This document shows positions 36,584 to 46,971 of a DNA stretch of 64,000 bases, piece after piece. The notes below the pieces were generated by a model. It was not told where the DNA came from and did no database searches. It saw nothing but the letters and a program-made list of their open reading frames with translations. Position 1 is the first letter of the stretch. Each line of letters begins with the position of its first letter. The stretch is from Rikenellaceae bacterium. GTDB lineage: Bacteria; Bacteroidota; Bacteroidia; Bacteroidales; Rikenellaceae. The position numbers and the translations under genes are program-made. The stretch spans positions 62,001-126,000 of the forward strand of contig SUZN01000005.1 of assembly GCA_015059905.1 (NCBI GenBank), in the 5' to 3' direction.

Positions 36584-36853
36584 CTATTTTTTCTTGTTAC
36601 CTCCATGACCACGGAAATTGCGGGTAGGAGCGAACTCGCCCAACTTGTGACCCACCATATTCTCTGTTACATATACGGGAATAAACTTATTTCCGTTGTG
36701 GACAGCGATTGTCTGACCTACGAAGTCAGGCGAAATCATACTTGCTCGTGACCAAGTCTTGATGACTGTCTTCTTATTGCCCTCGGCCTGTGCTACTACC
36801 TTAGCCTCCAACTTGGGGTCAATAAATGGTCCTTTTTTTAATGAACGGCTCAT
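36584..36853 (-). CDS. rpsS: Ribosomal protein S19
   Basis: A 30S head protein of 89 residues. It has [18 protein letters not shown] and the family motif [19 protein letters not shown]. It lies 17 bp after rplB. Confidence 0.98.
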   Translation of the reverse strand: MSRSLKKGPFIDPKLEAKVVAQAEGNKKTVIKTWSRASMISPDFVGQTIAVHNGNKFIPVYVTENMVGHKLGEFAPTRNFRGHGGNKKK

Positions 36854-36870
36854 TATGATACTCTATTTAA

Positions 36871-37695
36871 TTATTTTTTACGCTTTGAAATAATAAACTT
36901 AGAGGTTGTCTTCTTAGGATTACGAGTCTTGTAACCCTTTGCCAACAATCCCTTGCGCGAACGTGGGTGACCACCAGAGGCGCGACCTTCACCACCACCC
37001 ATTGGGTGATCAACAGGGTTCATAACCACACCACGGTTGTGTGGACGGCGACCCTGCCAACGGCTACGACCTGCCTTACCTGACGACTCGAGGTTGTGAT
37101 CAACGTTTGATACAACACCTACGGTTGCGCGGCAAGTTACGAGTACCATACGAGTCTCACCTGAAGGCAACTTGATGATAGCGAATTTACCTTCGCGTGC
37201 CAAAAGCTGAGCATACGAACCAGCCGAACGTGCCATAGCAGCGCCCTGACCGGGGTAGAGTTCGATGTTGTGAACAACGGTACCGAGTGGAATCTCGCTC
37301 AATGGAAGAGCGTTACCTACCTCAGGAGCTACGCCCGCACCGCTTACGATAGTCTGACCTACCTGCAAGCCGTTAGGAGCCAAGATGTAGCTCTTCTCAC
37401 CGTCAGCATATACAACAAGTGCAATACGTGCTGTACGATTTGGATCGTACTCAATAGTCTTTACAGTTGCAGTAATACCGTCCTTCGCACGCTTGAAATC
37501 AACGTTACGATACATCTGCTTGTGACCGCCACCAATGTAGCGAACAGTCATCTTACCTGTATTGTTACGTCCGCCTGTGCTCTTCTTTGGACTCAGCAAC
37601 GACTTCTCTGGTGTTGAGCAAGTAATCTCGCTAAACGAACCAATGATCTTATGTCTTGTACCAGCTGTTACTGGCTTAAACTTTCTTACTGCCAT
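36871..37695 (-). CDS. rplB: Ribosomal protein L2
   Basis: A universally conserved 50S protein needed for subunit joining and peptidyl transfer, 274 residues. It has [18 protein letters not shown], and the conserved C-terminal [21 protein letters not shown] with the functionally important His. It lies 5 bp after rplW. Confidence 0.98.
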   Translation of the reverse strand: MAVRKFKPVTAGTRHKIIGSFSEITCSTPEKSLLSPKKSTGGRNNTGKMTVRYIGGGHKQMYRNVDFKRAKDGITATVKTIEYDPNRTARIALVVYADGEKSYILAPNGLQVGQTIVSGAGVAPEVGNALPLSEIPLGTVVHNIELYPGQGAAMARSAGSYAQLLAREGKFAIIKLPSGETRMVLVTCRATVGVVSNVDHNLESSGKAGRSRWQGRRPHNRGVVMNPVDHPMGGGEGRASGGHPRSRKGLLAKGYKTRNPKKTTSKFIISKRKK

Positions 37696-37700
37696 CTCTT

Positions 37701-37991
37701 TTAGATATTACTGTAAAAATCTATCTTATCTCCATCCTTCAAGGTGACAATAGCCTTCTTGAAGTTATTAGCGCGACCCTCCAAGAGACCAGCCTTTGTG
37801 TAGCGGCTCTTGAGTTTGCCCATATAGCGAATAGTATTCACATCTGTAACAACCACGTTGTACATCTGCTCTACGGCGTTACGAATCTGCAGCTTGTTAG
37901 CTCGAACGTCAACGATAAAACCGTAGCGATTCAGCTTCTCGCCCTGAATCGTCATCTTCTCGGTCAAAATTGGCTTAATAATTACTTCCAT
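37701..37991 (-). CDS. rplW: Ribosomal protein L23
   Basis: A 96-residue protein that forms the docking site for trigger factor and SRP at the tunnel exit. It has the core [22 protein letters not shown] and the strand [13 protein letters not shown]. It lies 13 bp after rplD. Confidence 0.97.
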   Translation of the reverse strand: MEVIIKPILTEKMTIQGEKLNRYGFIVDVRANKLQIRNAVEQMYNVVVTDVNTIRYMGKLKSRYTKAGLLEGRANNFKKAIVTLKDGDKIDFYSNI

Positions 37992-38004
37992 TTTCTTGCG
38001 TGTT

Positions 38005-38631
38005 TTAAGCTAACATTACATTCAATACATTCTCCGCACCCTCAACCATTACAAGCACGTTGGCGTTCATCACCTCGTAGGTGTTTACGTTCTGTGCCAA
38101 TACTGGCTTAACTGAAGGGATGTTGCGGCATGAGAGCTGAAGATTTGCGTTACCCTCCGGCAGGATGAGCAATACCTTCTTGTTCTCGACATTCAAGGCC
38201 TTTGTGAGCGCGATTACCTGCTTTGTCTTTGGAGCCTCCAACTGAAGGTTCTCAACAACGTTGATGGCACCAGCCTGTGCCTTGTAAGTAAGTGCGCTAC
38301 GACGAGCCAAACGCTTAAGCTTCTTGTTGAGCTTGAAGCTGTAGTCGCGAGGTACAGGACCAAAGACGCGACCACCACCTGGGAAGAGAGGTGACTTGAT
38401 GCTACCGCAACGTGCACCACCTGTACCCTTCTGGCGCTTCAGCTTGCGAGTAGAACCTGCTACCTCGTTACGCTGCTTTGCCTTGTGAGTTCCCTGACGC
38501 TGATCAGCCAAATACTGCTTAACGTCGAGATAAATAGCGTGGTCATTAGCCTCCACGCCGAAGACTGCATCTGAAAGGACTACCTTACGACCAGTCTCCT
38601 GTCCCTGTGAGTTCAATACTGCTAATTCCAT
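38005..38631 (-). CDS. rplD: Ribosomal protein L4
   Basis: A tunnel-lining 50S protein of 208 residues. The start was placed at ATG 38631 ([14 protein letters not shown]), one base past the rplC stop; a TTG four codons upstream would overlap rplC. It has the loop [22 protein letters not shown] (about residues 63-84) that reaches the tunnel. In E. coli L4 represses the S10 operon. Confidence 0.96.
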   Translation of the reverse strand: MELAVLNSQGQETGRKVVLSDAVFGVEANDHAIYLDVKQYLADQRQGTHKAKQRNEVAGSTRKLKRQKGTGGARCGSIKSPLFPGGGRVFGPVPRDYSFKLNKKLKRLARRSALTYKAQAGAINVVENLQLEAPKTKQVIALTKALNVENKKVLLILPEGNANLQLSCRNIPSVKPVLAQNVNTYEVMNANVLVMVEGAENVLNVMLA

Positions 38632-38632
38632 A

Positions 38633-39247
38633 CTACTTCTCAATTGTTAAATAAGCACCCTTTGCCCCTGGAATAGAACCCTTCACCAAGATGAGGTTAT
38701 TCTCGGGAATTACCTTTAATACTTTCAGGTTAAGAACCTTAACCTGATCACCACCCATACGGCCAGCCAAACGCTTGCCCTTGAATACGCGTGATGGATA
38801 AGACGAAGCACCAAGTGAACCTGGCTTACGCTGACGGTTGTGCTGACCGTGAGTCTGACCACCCACACCACCAAAACCGTGACGCTTAACTACGCCCTGA
38901 AAGCCCTTACCCTTTGAGATGCCTGTAACGTCAACCCAGTCCTCCTCTGTGAACATAGTTACGTCCAAAGTATCACCAAGGTTCACCTCTGGCATATCCT
39001 TAAACTCCGCCATCTTGCGCTTTGGAGTGGTGCCGGCTTTCTTGAAGTGACCTAACAAACTGTTGCTGGTGTGTTTTTCACTCTTGTCGTCATAGGCAAT
39101 CTGAACAGCCTCGTAAGAATCCTTCTCAACTGTCTTGATTTGCGTAACTACACACGGACCAGCCTCAATGACAGTGCATGGTATGTTCTTACCCTCGGCA
39201 CTGTAAACGGAAGTCATTCCGATTTTCTTTCCAATTAGTCCTGACAT
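38633..39247 (-). CDS. rplC: Ribosomal protein L3
   Basis: An early 50S assembly protein of 204 residues. It has [15 protein letters not shown] at the start. The central extension [31 protein letters not shown] reaches the peptidyl-transferase centre. A 154-bp spacer with two hairpins separates it from rpsJ. Confidence 0.98.
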   Translation of the reverse strand: MSGLIGKKIGMTSVYSAEGKNIPCTVIEAGPCVVTQIKTVEKDSYEAVQIAYDDKSEKHTSNSLLGHFKKAGTTPKRKMAEFKDMPEVNLGDTLDVTMFTEEDWVDVTGISKGKGFQGVVKRHGFGGVGGQTHGQHNRQRKPGSLGASSYPSRVFKGKRLAGRMGGDQVKVLNLKVLKVIPENNLILVKGSIPGAKGAYLTIEK

Positions 39248-39323
39248 TTTTCTGTCGAATTACGTTTGTTAATTAAAAGTGATTTGTGTTATATAAATAT
39301 AATGTATATCTATTTTTGGGTTT

Positions 39324-39379
39324 GTCTGTCGTTTCCGTCAGACCGCACATTCGTGGGGCGCAACAAATCAATGCGCCCC
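39324..39379 (-). promoter_or_regulatory. Two hairpins in the rpsJ-rplC spacer
   Basis: GGGGCGCA pairs with TGCGCCCC (39355-39379) in a perfect 8-bp stem, and GTCTG pairs with CAGAC (39324-39343). Neither is followed by a T run on the minus strand, so a terminator is unlikely. A control or processing site within the mRNA is possible. Confidence 0.45.
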
Positions 39380-39401
39380 TCGAACGGCTATGTTTAGTCT
39401 A

Positions 39402-39707
39402 TCAGACCTGAATCTGTACCTCAACACCTGAAGGCAACTCGAGCTTCATCAAAGCATCGATAGTCTTTGGAGTTGAAGAGTAGATGTCGATAATGCGCTT
39501 GAAAGTGCAGAACTGGAACTGCTCGCGTGCCTTCTTATTAACGAAAGTTGAGCGGTTTACAGTAAAGATCTGCTTCTTTGTTGGCAGGGGCACTGGACCG
39601 CTAACCATAGCGTCAGTTGCCTTCACTGTCTTAACGATCTTCTCAGCTGACTTATCTACCAAGTTGTGGTCGAAAGACTTAAGCTTAATTCTAATTTTCT
39701 GGCTCAT
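39402..39707 (-). CDS. rpsJ: Ribosomal protein S10
   Basis: A 30S protein that also acts with NusB in antitermination, 101 residues. It has [20 protein letters not shown] and the family loop [17 protein letters not shown]. It follows fusA by 15 bp, which joins the str and S10 operons because no tuf gene intervenes. Confidence 0.98.
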   Translation of the reverse strand: MSQKIRIKLKSFDHNLVDKSAEKIVKTVKATDAMVSGPVPLPTKKQIFTVNRSTFVNKKAREQFQFCTFKRIIDIYSSTPKTIDALMKLELPSGVEVQIQV

Positions 39708-39722
39708 ATTTAATTACTCTTA

Positions 39723-41831
39723 TTATTCTAACTCATTACGCTTGCCGCTCTTCTCGATGATCTCCTTTGCAAGGTTTGCAGGAACCTCCTCGAAGTGTGA
39801 GAACTCCATTGATGATGTTGCACGACCTGAAGAGATTGTACGCAATACTGTAACGTAACCGAACATCTCTGACAATGGTACCTTAGCCTTAACAACACGA
39901 GCTGTACCCTTCTGATCCATACCCTGAATCATACCACGACGCTTGTTCAAGTCACCGATGATATCACCCATAGACTCCTCTGGAGTAACAACCTCAACTG
40001 CCATCACAGGCTCCATGATAACTGAACCTGCCTTTGGAGCTGCCTGACGGAAACCGTTGCGGGCGCAAATCTCAAATGAGAGCTGGTCTGAATCGACTGG
40101 GTGGAATGAACCATCCTTCAAAGTAACCTTCATAGCGTCGATTGTGTAACCTGCCAACGCACCGTTTGCCATAGCTGACTCGAAGCCCTTCTGAACTGCT
40201 GGGATGAACTCCTTAGGTACGTTACCACCCTTAACCTCATCAACGAATGTAAGACCTGTCTTACCCTCCTCGGCTGGACCGATCTCGAAGATGATGTCGG
40301 CGAACTTACCACGACCACCAGTCTGCTTCTTGAACACCTCACGGTGCTGAACAGTCTGTGTAAGAGCCTCCTTGTAGTTAACCTGTGGAGCACCCTGGTT
40401 GATCTCTACGCCGAACTCACGACGCAAACGGTCAACGATGATATCGAGGTGAAGCTCACCCATACCGCTGATGATAGTCTGACCTGACTCCTCGTCGGTA
40501 CGTACTGTAAAGGTTGGATCCTCCTCTGCGAGCTTCGCAAGAGCGATACCGAGCTTGTCCAAATCCTTCTGTGTCTTTGGCTCAACTGCCAAACCGATAA
40601 CTGGCTCTGGGAATGTCATCTGCTCGAGTACGAGTGGCGCATTCTCGGCTGTCAAAGTATCACCTGTACGGATCTCCTTGAAACCTACTGCTGCACAGAT
40701 ATCACCTGCCTCAACGCGCTCGATTGGGTTCTGCTTGTTAGCGTGCATCTGGTAGATACGGCTGATACGCTCACGCTTGCCGCTACGTGCATTCAGAACG
40801 TAAGAACCTGCATCCAAAGCACCAGAGTAAACACGTACGAAAGCCAGACGACCTACGAATGGGTCAGTAGCAATCTTAAACGCCAAACCGCAGAATGGAT
40901 CGTTTACGGTAGCGTTACGAGTCTCTGTCTCGTCAGTCTTTGGGTTGATACCCTCAACAGCTGGAACATCCAGTGGTGATGGGAGGAACGCCATGATGTA
41001 GTCCAACAGGAGCTGAACACCCTTGTTGTGGAATGAAGAACCACACATCATAGGTACCAAAGACATATTCATTGTAGCTGTACGGATAGCTGCGATCAAC
41101 TCATCTGGAGTGATTGAGTCTGGATCCTCGAAGAACTTCTCCATGAGGGCATCGTCAGTTGCTGCAACCTCCTCGATGAGCTTCGCACGCCACTCGGCAG
41201 CCTCTGCCTGCATTGACGCTGGAATCTCCTTGTACTCGAAGTTGTCACGAACTGTCTTGTCGTCATAGTAGTAGATAGCTCTATTATATATAAGGTCAAC
41301 CAAACCCTCGAACTTATCCTCTGCACCGATAGGCAAAACTACTGGGAGAGCTGTTGTGCCGAAGTGCTCCTTAATCTGTGAGCAAACTGCGTAGAAATCG
41401 GCACCTGTACGGTCCATCTTGTTTACATAACCGATACGTGGTACGTTGTACTTATCAGCCTGACGCCATACGGTCTCTGACTGAGGCTCAACACCACCCA
41501 CAGCACAGAATGTTGCAACAGCACCGTCCAACACACGCAATGAACGCTCTACCTCAACGGTAAAGTCAACGTGTCCTGGGGTATCGATCAAGTTGATCTG
41601 ATACTGGTGGTCCTTATACTGCCAGAATGCAGTTGTAGCAGCAGATGTGATGGTGATACCACGCTCCTGCTCCTGCGCCATCCAGTCCATTGTTGCTGCA
41701 CCCTCGTGAGTCTCACCAATCTTGTGAGTCTTACCTGTGTAGAACAGGATACGCTCTGATGTAGTGGTCTTACCGGCATCGATGTGCGCCATAATACCGA
41801 TATTACGAGTATATTTAAGATCTCTTGCCAT
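39723..41831 (-). CDS. fusA: Elongation factor G (canonical)
   Basis: The 702-residue GTPase drives tRNA-mRNA translocation. All catalytic motifs are intact: [10 protein letters not shown] (residues 15-24), switch-I RGITITSA (58-65), DTPGHVDF with catalytic His87, and NKMD. Domains II-V follow in normal order. It is the reference against which the altered paralogue at 5385-7547 can be read. It lies between rpsG and rpsJ. Confidence 0.98.
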   Translation of the reverse strand: MARDLKYTRNIGIMAHIDAGKTTTSERILFYTGKTHKIGETHEGAATMDWMAQEQERGITITSAATTAFWQYKDHQYQINLIDTPGHVDFTVEVERSLRVLDGAVATFCAVGGVEPQSETVWRQADKYNVPRIGYVNKMDRTGADFYAVCSQIKEHFGTTALPVVLPIGAEDKFEGLVDLIYNRAIYYYDDKTVRDNFEYKEIPASMQAEAAEWRAKLIEEVAATDDALMEKFFEDPDSITPDELIAAIRTATMNMSLVPMMCGSSFHNKGVQLLLDYIMAFLPSPLDVPAVEGINPKTDETETRNATVNDPFCGLAFKIATDPFVGRLAFVRVYSGALDAGSYVLNARSGKRERISRIYQMHANKQNPIERVEAGDICAAVGFKEIRTGDTLTAENAPLVLEQMTFPEPVIGLAVEPKTQKDLDKLGIALAKLAEEDPTFTVRTDEESGQTIISGMGELHLDIIVDRLRREFGVEINQGAPQVNYKEALTQTVQHREVFKKQTGGRGKFADIIFEIGPAEEGKTGLTFVDEVKGGNVPKEFIPAVQKGFESAMANGALAGYTIDAMKVTLKDGSFHPVDSDQLSFEICARNGFRQAAPKAGSVIMEPVMAVEVVTPEESMGDIIGDLNKRRGMIQGMDQKGTARVVKAKVPLSEMFGYVTVLRTISSGRATSSMEFSHFEEVPANLAKEIIEKSGKRNELE

Positions 41832-41846
41832 TTTACGTTCGGTTTT

Positions 41847-42323
41847 TTAGAATCTGAAGTGTGCAAATGCCTTGTTTGCCTCCGCCATACGGTGCATCTC
41901 CTCCTTACGCTTGAAGGCTGCGCCCTGTGAGTTGTATGCATCTACAATCTCCGCAGAGAGCTTCTCCGCCATTGACTTACCAGCGCGCTTACGCGAGTAA
42001 AGGACAAGGTTTTTCATTGAAATTGAAACTTTGCGCTCTGGTCGAACCTCCATAGGTACCTGGAATGTCGCACCACCGATACGCTTTGACTTAACTTCGA
42101 CTTGGGGTGTGATATTCTCGAGAGCCTGTTTCCAGATTTCCAGTGGAGATTTATCAGCATCCTTCATCTTCTTGCTTACCAACTCCAATGAATCATAGAA
42201 GATGGTGTAAGCAATACTCTTCTTACCATCCAGCATAAGATTGTTCACGAAACGTGTTACCTCAACGTCGTTGAACTTTGGATCTGGAAGTAGAATTCGC
42301 TTTCTTGGCTTAGCTTTTCTCAT
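41847..42323 (-). CDS. rpsG: Ribosomal protein S7
   Basis: A primary 16S rRNA binder that nucleates the 30S head, 158 residues. It begins [19 protein letters not shown], carries [15 protein letters not shown] text ([19 protein letters not shown]) and ends [13 protein letters not shown]. It lies 28 bp after rpsL. Confidence 0.98.
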   Translation of the reverse strand: MRKAKPRKRILLPDPKFNDVEVTRFVNNLMLDGKKSIAYTIFYDSLELVSKKMKDADKSPLEIWKQALENITPQVEVKSKRIGGATFQVPMEVRPERKVSISMKNLVLYSRKRAGKSMAEKLSAEIVDAYNSQGAAFKRKEEMHRMAEANKAFAHFRF

Positions 42324-42351
42324 TTTGTTTACTTAATTTAATTTGTCAATT

Positions 42352-42735
42352 TTACTTCTTACCAGCTTTAGGTCGCTTTGCACCGTACTTTGAGCGACGC
42401 TGACGACGTCCGTCCACGCCTGCTGAATCCAGAGCACCACGAACCAAATGATAACGTACACCTGGAAGGTCCTTAACACGACCACCGCGTACCAATACGA
42501 TTGAGTGCTCCTGCAAGTTGTGACCCTCGCCTGGGATGTAGGCATTGACCTCCTTGCCGTTTGTCAATCTTACACGTGCCACCTTACGCATAGCCGAGTT
42601 TGGCTTCTTTGGAGTGGTTGTATATACACGAGTACATACGCCACGACGCTGGGGACACGCTGCGAGTGCTGGAGACTTACTCTTGTCCTCCATCTTCACT
42701 CGACCGTTTCTAACTAACTGTTGAATAGTTGGCAT
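42352..42735 (-). CDS. rpsL: Ribosomal protein S12
   Basis: A decoding-centre protein of 127 residues and the first gene of the locus. It has [12 protein letters not shown], then [21 protein letters not shown] and [19 protein letters not shown]. The Lys of TTPKKPNS (position 43 region) is the residue whose change gives streptomycin resistance in other bacteria; it is Lys here. Confidence 0.98.
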   Translation of the reverse strand: MPTIQQLVRNGRVKMEDKSKSPALAACPQRRGVCTRVYTTTPKKPNSAMRKVARVRLTNGKEVNAYIPGEGHNLQEHSIVLVRGGRVKDLPGVRYHLVRGALDSAGVDGRRQRRSKYGAKRPKAGKK

Positions 42736-42806
42736 TTTAACTTGTCCTTTAGTTTTTTGTTAAATAAAATTTTGATTTTCGTCTTCAATAACGTCCAAAT
42801 CGGGTG

Positions 42807-42814
42807 CAAAGATA
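42807..42814 (-). promoter_or_regulatory. Candidate -7 box of the str operon promoter
   Basis: TATCTTTG on the minus strand (42814-42807) is a full -7 match about 70 bp before rpsL. No TTTG was found at the expected distance upstream, which sometimes holds for ribosomal promoters in this phylum. Confidence 0.45.
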
Positions 42815-42835
42815 ATCAAAAATTTTTAAAAACAC

Positions 42836-43058
42836 TATATAAATGACTCTTTTTCGGGGTTTTTCATCACTTTTTCGGGGTTTGTAATTCTTTTTACTTA
42901 TGGTTTTGGCGAAACTATAAGCATTTATTTATATGCAAGAAAATAGTGCCATATATTTCAGCGAGTTACGTTAACAATTTCTTAACACAGTCCACCCTGC
43001 CGCAAGAGGGTTATTAACGACTTTTCAACATTTATCATCATTTTGTTTATCCCGAAAT
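42836..43058. other. AT-rich divergent intergenic region
   Basis: The CTTTTTCGGGGTTT motif occurs twice, about 20 bp apart, near 42846 and 42867. Nothing else is recognisable here; the flanking promoters are listed separately. Confidence 0.5.
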
Positions 43059-43089
43059 TTTGCCGTTTTCATTAAAAATTTTACCTTTA
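43059..43089 (+). promoter_or_regulatory. Promoter of the DUF697 gene
   Basis: TTTG (43059-43062), 19 bp and TACCTTTA (43082-43089) match the consensus apart from the last base. The predicted start near 43096 excludes the earlier in-frame start codon and supports ATG 43141. Confidence 0.6.
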
Positions 43090-43140
43090 CAATTGGATTG
43101 CGCCATAAGGCAAAACCCAAGCAACAAAAATCGTGAAACT

Positions 43141-44055
43141 ATGAGCAGAAAGACTTTGATTATTTGCGCCGTTGCCATCTTCAGCGTGGTGATTATCTCG
43201 CTGGTAGGCAACATCATAACCATTGGCGACAAGGCAGCAGAGATACACCCCTGGGTGGGCTGGGGATTCTACATTGTGCTGGGGTTGTTCCTTGTGCGAT
43301 TCATTCTCTACCCTACGCTGAAATTCCTCTTTACGCCCGAGCTGAAGGGCGATGGTCGTGAGCATCTGGAGGATATGGACTCAAACGAGCTGGCGAGCTA
43401 TATCAAGCGTATGTCGCTCACGCAGCAAGAGAAGGAGATATTTTCGACAAAGGAACGCGCGCTTGAGGGTGTACGCGAGGTGCTGCGCCACCGCGACAAC
43501 GAGGCTAACAAGCTGGTGCGCCGCGCCGCGCTCAACGTCTTTATTGTGACGGGCATAAGCCAGAACGGCTCACTCGATATCATCACCGCCTTCGGTATGA
43601 ACTTGCAGATGATTAACCGCCTGGTGAGCTTGCGCCACCGCCGACCATCGCTCACTCAAATGCTTGAGTTGTATGTGATTGTGATTTCGTCAGCACTCAT
43701 CATCAGCATCACCGACGACCTGCTCGACCAGATTGACACAAGCGAGATGTTCGGCTCGATGGCGAGCGGCGTGGCAGGCTCGATAGCCAAGACATTCTTA
43801 AGTTCATCGGTCAATGGTGCGATGAACGCCTACCTCACACTGCGTATCGGCAAGCTGACGATGAAGTATCTCGAGCTGGGTAGCAAGGAGTACAAGCACA
43901 ACAAGAAACGCATCCGCAAGGAGGCCCGCCGCCAGGCGATGAAGGAGCTGCCAGCCGTTGCAAAGAGCGGCCTGGAGAGTGTTGCCTCGGCAGTCAAGGA
44001 GAGCACCTGGGAGAAAATCTGTAACCTCAACCCCTTGAAAAAGACAAAGGAGTAA
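43141..44055 (+). CDS. DUF697 (YcjF-like) membrane protein
   Basis: The 304-residue protein has two N-terminal membrane spans (about residues 5-25 and 38-60). A cytosolic helix-rich part follows, with the DUF697 pattern NVFIVTGISQNGSLDIITAFGMNLQMI near residue 140. Further hydrophobic helices lie near 180-230, and the end is strongly basic (KHNKKRIRKEARRQ). DUF697 proteins often accompany GTPases of the YcjX/Era type, but none is encoded here. Function is unknown. The start was chosen from the promoter position. A 42-codon frame starts at its stop in a TAATG overlap. Confidence 0.75.
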   Translation: MSRKTLIICAVAIFSVVIISLVGNIITIGDKAAEIHPWVGWGFYIVLGLFLVRFILYPTLKFLFTPELKGDGREHLEDMDSNELASYIKRMSLTQQEKEIFSTKERALEGVREVLRHRDNEANKLVRRAALNVFIVTGISQNGSLDIITAFGMNLQMINRLVSLRHRRPSLTQMLELYVIVISSALIISITDDLLDQIDTSEMFGSMASGVAGSIAKTFLSSSVNGAMNAYLTLRIGKLTMKYLELGSKEYKHNKKRIRKEARRQAMKELPAVAKSGLESVASAVKESTWEKICNLNPLKKTKE

Positions 44056-44183
44056 TGAAACGTCTGCTAATCATACTATGGCTGATCGTCACAACTTCGC
44101 TATATGCTCACTCGCAAGTGTACTACATTCGTGAGGGCGGCACCTCATACGGCAAAATAAAATACTACATCGACAGGCGGTAG
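44055..44183 (+). CDS. Possible 42-aa secreted peptide or gene remnant
   Basis: A 42-codon frame starts in a TAATG overlap with the DUF697 stop. It encodes a signal-peptide-like N-terminus (LLIILWLIVTTSLYAHSQ) and a short tail, YYIREGGTSYGKIKYYIDRR. After the TAG stop the same frame stays open into the next gene (44229). It may be either a true small secreted peptide that is translationally coupled or the remnant of a longer gene cut by a stop codon. Confidence 0.35.
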   Translation: MKRLLIILWLIVTTSLYAHSQVYYIREGGTSYGKIKYYIDRR

Positions 44184-44228
44184 AGAAGGCTATTCGCAAA
44201 AAGATCGTTCTACAACAACCAACTGCAG

Positions 44229-45440
44229 ATGAAAACGACCACACACATACTCACGCTGTTACTCTGCCTGATGTTTGCGGGCAGGGTGGGCGCGCAGAGC
44301 ATGAAGGATTACGTTTTATGCCTCCAAATGAACACGCAGTCGCTAGAGGAGAAATTGCAGTTCAAACCGATCCCTATACCCGACAATATAAAGGAGATTG
44401 TCAGCAAGGTTGAGTATTGGGATATGGTTTATCAGTGGACTGGGATATGTAACGGAGAGATATTTATCAAAAATACATCCTACTACGATGAATATTGGTA
44501 TAGCACAATACAATTCATCCGTAACGACGAATATGGTATCCTCCACAGAACAGCAAAAGGCAGTACACTACACCACTCCATCGATAACAACTACTACCCT
44601 ACAAGATACATCCCTTTCGCCTACGACGGAGAGAGGCTTCTGGTAATGTTTGAGTCTGACTGGAATGAAGGACATGCAAAAGAGAACTTTCCAAACATTA
44701 ACGTGCCGCTGGTTCTCCTCACCCCTGTCGGCAAGGATAATTTTCTCAAACGAATTGAGATTGAAGAGCATCCCGAAGCCTCAAGCGAGGCGGCGATGGT
44801 ACACAACATCCCACCGCGCGACATTGTGAATCGGATTGGGCTAAGACCTCTGCCTGTGGATGAAAAGTTCTTCCAGCGCTCGAGTGAGGAGAAGAAGAGA
44901 CCATACAAAAACATAATTTACTCTACACCCAACATCAGAGACACACTTTACAAAGTTCGTTATTGGCGCTCGTTGGGTTCTGTGGGTTATACAAAATGGG
45001 AGAATGGAAGAGTGGTCTTTGACGATGAAAGGATTTTATTTTTCGGCTTGCCTTTTGATGACAATTATAATGAATTTGACGCCACTAAAACTTACGTTAA
45101 ATTACATCGCATTTCTCATATTGACAAGAGTTACTCTACTTACAAACATAAGTTAGAAAATTATACCGTATCTGCATACGATGGAGAACGGATTATTTTA
45201 TCTTCCACAAACGATGGAGAAGCCTTTGTATTAACTTGTCTTACCCCTGCCACCCAGGAGGAGATCGAGATATTACACCTGTTCGCCAACCGAGAATCTC
45301 CAATTTTAAAATATAATAGAAGGTTATCATCACTGCGAATAACCTCCCTCGTCTGCCGTTCACTGACAACAGAGCCTATTGGCAAAGTCGAAGTGCCGCA
45401 GCCAACAACAAAGAGAGTAAAAAGAGCAAAAAGAGGGTAA
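44229..45440 (+). CDS. Secreted protein with two copies of an unnamed domain
   Basis: The 403-residue product has a signal peptide (cleavage near GRVGAQ). It appears to contain the same domain twice. Copy 1 has SKVEYWDMVYQ near residue 58, YDGERLLVMFES near 137 and VLLTPVGKDNF near 164. Copy 2 has YKVRYWRSLG near 245, YDGERIILSSTN near 318 and CLTPATQEEIEIL near 338. The same landmarks occur once each in the products at 11226-11873 and 16116-16835. I know no name for this family. It is followed 26 bp later by the ComEC-like gene. Confidence 0.65.
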   Translation: MKTTTHILTLLLCLMFAGRVGAQSMKDYVLCLQMNTQSLEEKLQFKPIPIPDNIKEIVSKVEYWDMVYQWTGICNGEIFIKNTSYYDEYWYSTIQFIRNDEYGILHRTAKGSTLHHSIDNNYYPTRYIPFAYDGERLLVMFESDWNEGHAKENFPNINVPLVLLTPVGKDNFLKRIEIEEHPEASSEAAMVHNIPPRDIVNRIGLRPLPVDEKFFQRSSEEKKRPYKNIIYSTPNIRDTLYKVRYWRSLGSVGYTKWENGRVVFDDERILFFGLPFDDNYNEFDATKTYVKLHRISHIDKSYSTYKHKLENYTVSAYDGERIILSSTNDGEAFVLTCLTPATQEEIEILHLFANRESPILKYNRRLSSLRITSLVCRSLTTEPIGKVEVPQPTTKRVKRAKRG

Positions 45441-45466
45441 GAGCTTAAAACCAAAACTACACGACT

Positions 45467-46954
45467 ATGACACCACTAACCAACATCCAGCAGCGCCTGC
45501 GGTCGATGCCGATGCTCACGGTGGTGGTGCTTGTGGCGGTGGGGATTATCGTTGCCGACGGTTTGCAGATGGGTGTGTGGACGGCGGTGGCGTTGTTTGT
45601 CGTGGCGACAGCAGCGGCTGTTGTCAGGCGCGAGGCGGTGGCGATAATGGTGATTATGGCGGGTGCGCTGACAATCTCGCTGCGGCGCGAAGCGGAGCAA
45701 CCCATCGCAGAGTCACAACTACTGAAGGTTGAGCTTCTTACACTCGCTCACGACCTCCCTTCGAGGGTCGATTTCAACGCAAAAATCACAGCTTCATTTG
45801 GAGAAAAAGGTTGGCAACGACGCGCCGCCGAGGTGCGCGTGTCGGCGCATCCAGCACTCGGCTTGCAGGTGGGCGAGAGGATTGTTACTCGAGCGCGGGT
45901 ACGCCCCTATGACGAGGAGACGAGTTATGGCGGATATATGCTGCGCGTGGGCAGAGTCGGCACCATCTGGCTCGACTCGACAAAGATTCTTCGACGCGAA
46001 AGATGCGCTCCGTCGTTTGGAGAACGACTGCGGGCAAAGGCTATGCAACGCATTGAGGCTCTGCGATTAAGTCCCGAGACAAGACCCGTTGTCGCAGCAA
46101 TCAGCATAGGCGAGAGAAGCACTCTCAAGAGCGACCTTCGACAAACATATGTTCGCGCAGGCGGAGCGCATCTGCTGGCGGTGTCGGGTCTGCACGTCGG
46201 CTTCCTGTTTGTGGTTGTAAATTTGTTACTTCTGCCCTTGATTGCCCTGCGGCACGGTCAGATTATGCGAAGTGCAGCAGCTATCGTGACGATATGGTTA
46301 TATGTGGCAATGGCAGGTGCAGCGCCCTCGGTTGTGCGCGCCGCTATAATGTTCACACTCACGCAGTTAATGCTCACCGTAGCAAGTCAAAACAAGTCCC
46401 TGAATACGCTATGTCTTGCAGCCTCGCTAATGCTTGTGTGGGATGGGCGGATGATATATGATGCGGGATTTCTGATGTCGGTGCTCTCCGTCGCAGCAAT
46501 CATCGCGTGGGGTGTGCCACTCTCGCGCACGTTGCGGTTATCACGGCTTTTGCGATGGGGCAGAGAGCAGAACTACTCGCGCTGGCGCAAATGGGCAGAG
46601 CTAATTTGGAATGGTGCTGCGGCAACCATCGTGGTGAGCTTTGTCGCCTCGGCTGTGACAATGCCGCTTGCGGCACATCTCTTTGGCGAGGTGTCGCTGT
46701 GGAGTGTGGTTGTGGGTGGTGTGGCTATGTGTGTTACGATGTTGTGGATACTCCTGCCGATAACTCCTCTTGCGGGCGTTGTGAGCTGGGTTGTGGAGCA
46801 TAGCACGAGCGCAATGAACGCCATTGCGGAGTGGTGCTCGCACTCAAGCGTGATGAGCTACCAGATATCAATCAGTCTCGCCTCGTGCCTGATGATTTAT
46901 CTCGCCTATGCGCTTCTGACCCTCGCCCTCTGGAGCTATTCGAAAGAGGGATAA
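45467..46954 (+). CDS. comEC: ComEC/Rec2-type DNA channel protein without hydrolase domain
   Basis: The 495-residue polytopic membrane protein has the DUF4131-like N-terminal part with an OB-like soluble insert (about residues 75-175). The competence domain follows with the signature GGAHLLAVSGLHVGFLF near residue 233. At least eight hydrophobic segments are visible. The C-terminal metallo-beta-lactamase-like domain found in many ComEC proteins is absent, and the reading frame ends after the membrane part. ComEC carries single-stranded DNA across the inner membrane during natural transformation. No other competence gene lies nearby. Confidence 0.85.
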   Translation: MTPLTNIQQRLRSMPMLTVVVLVAVGIIVADGLQMGVWTAVALFVVATAAAVVRREAVAIMVIMAGALTISLRREAEQPIAESQLLKVELLTLAHDLPSRVDFNAKITASFGEKGWQRRAAEVRVSAHPALGLQVGERIVTRARVRPYDEETSYGGYMLRVGRVGTIWLDSTKILRRERCAPSFGERLRAKAMQRIEALRLSPETRPVVAAISIGERSTLKSDLRQTYVRAGGAHLLAVSGLHVGFLFVVVNLLLLPLIALRHGQIMRSAAAIVTIWLYVAMAGAAPSVVRAAIMFTLTQLMLTVASQNKSLNTLCLAASLMLVWDGRMIYDAGFLMSVLSVAAIIAWGVPLSRTLRLSRLLRWGREQNYSRWRKWAELIWNGAAATIVVSFVASAVTMPLAAHLFGEVSLWSVVVGGVAMCVTMLWILLPITPLAGVVSWVVEHSTSAMNAIAEWCSHSSVMSYQISISLASCLMIYLAYALLTLALWSYSKEG

Positions 46955-46971
46955 TTTCCATTTATCTTGCG

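Noticed and set aside
39708..39722. A tuf gene expected between fusA and rpsJ
   Set aside because: Only 15 bp lie between the two genes. Tuf must be elsewhere, as is usual in this phylum.
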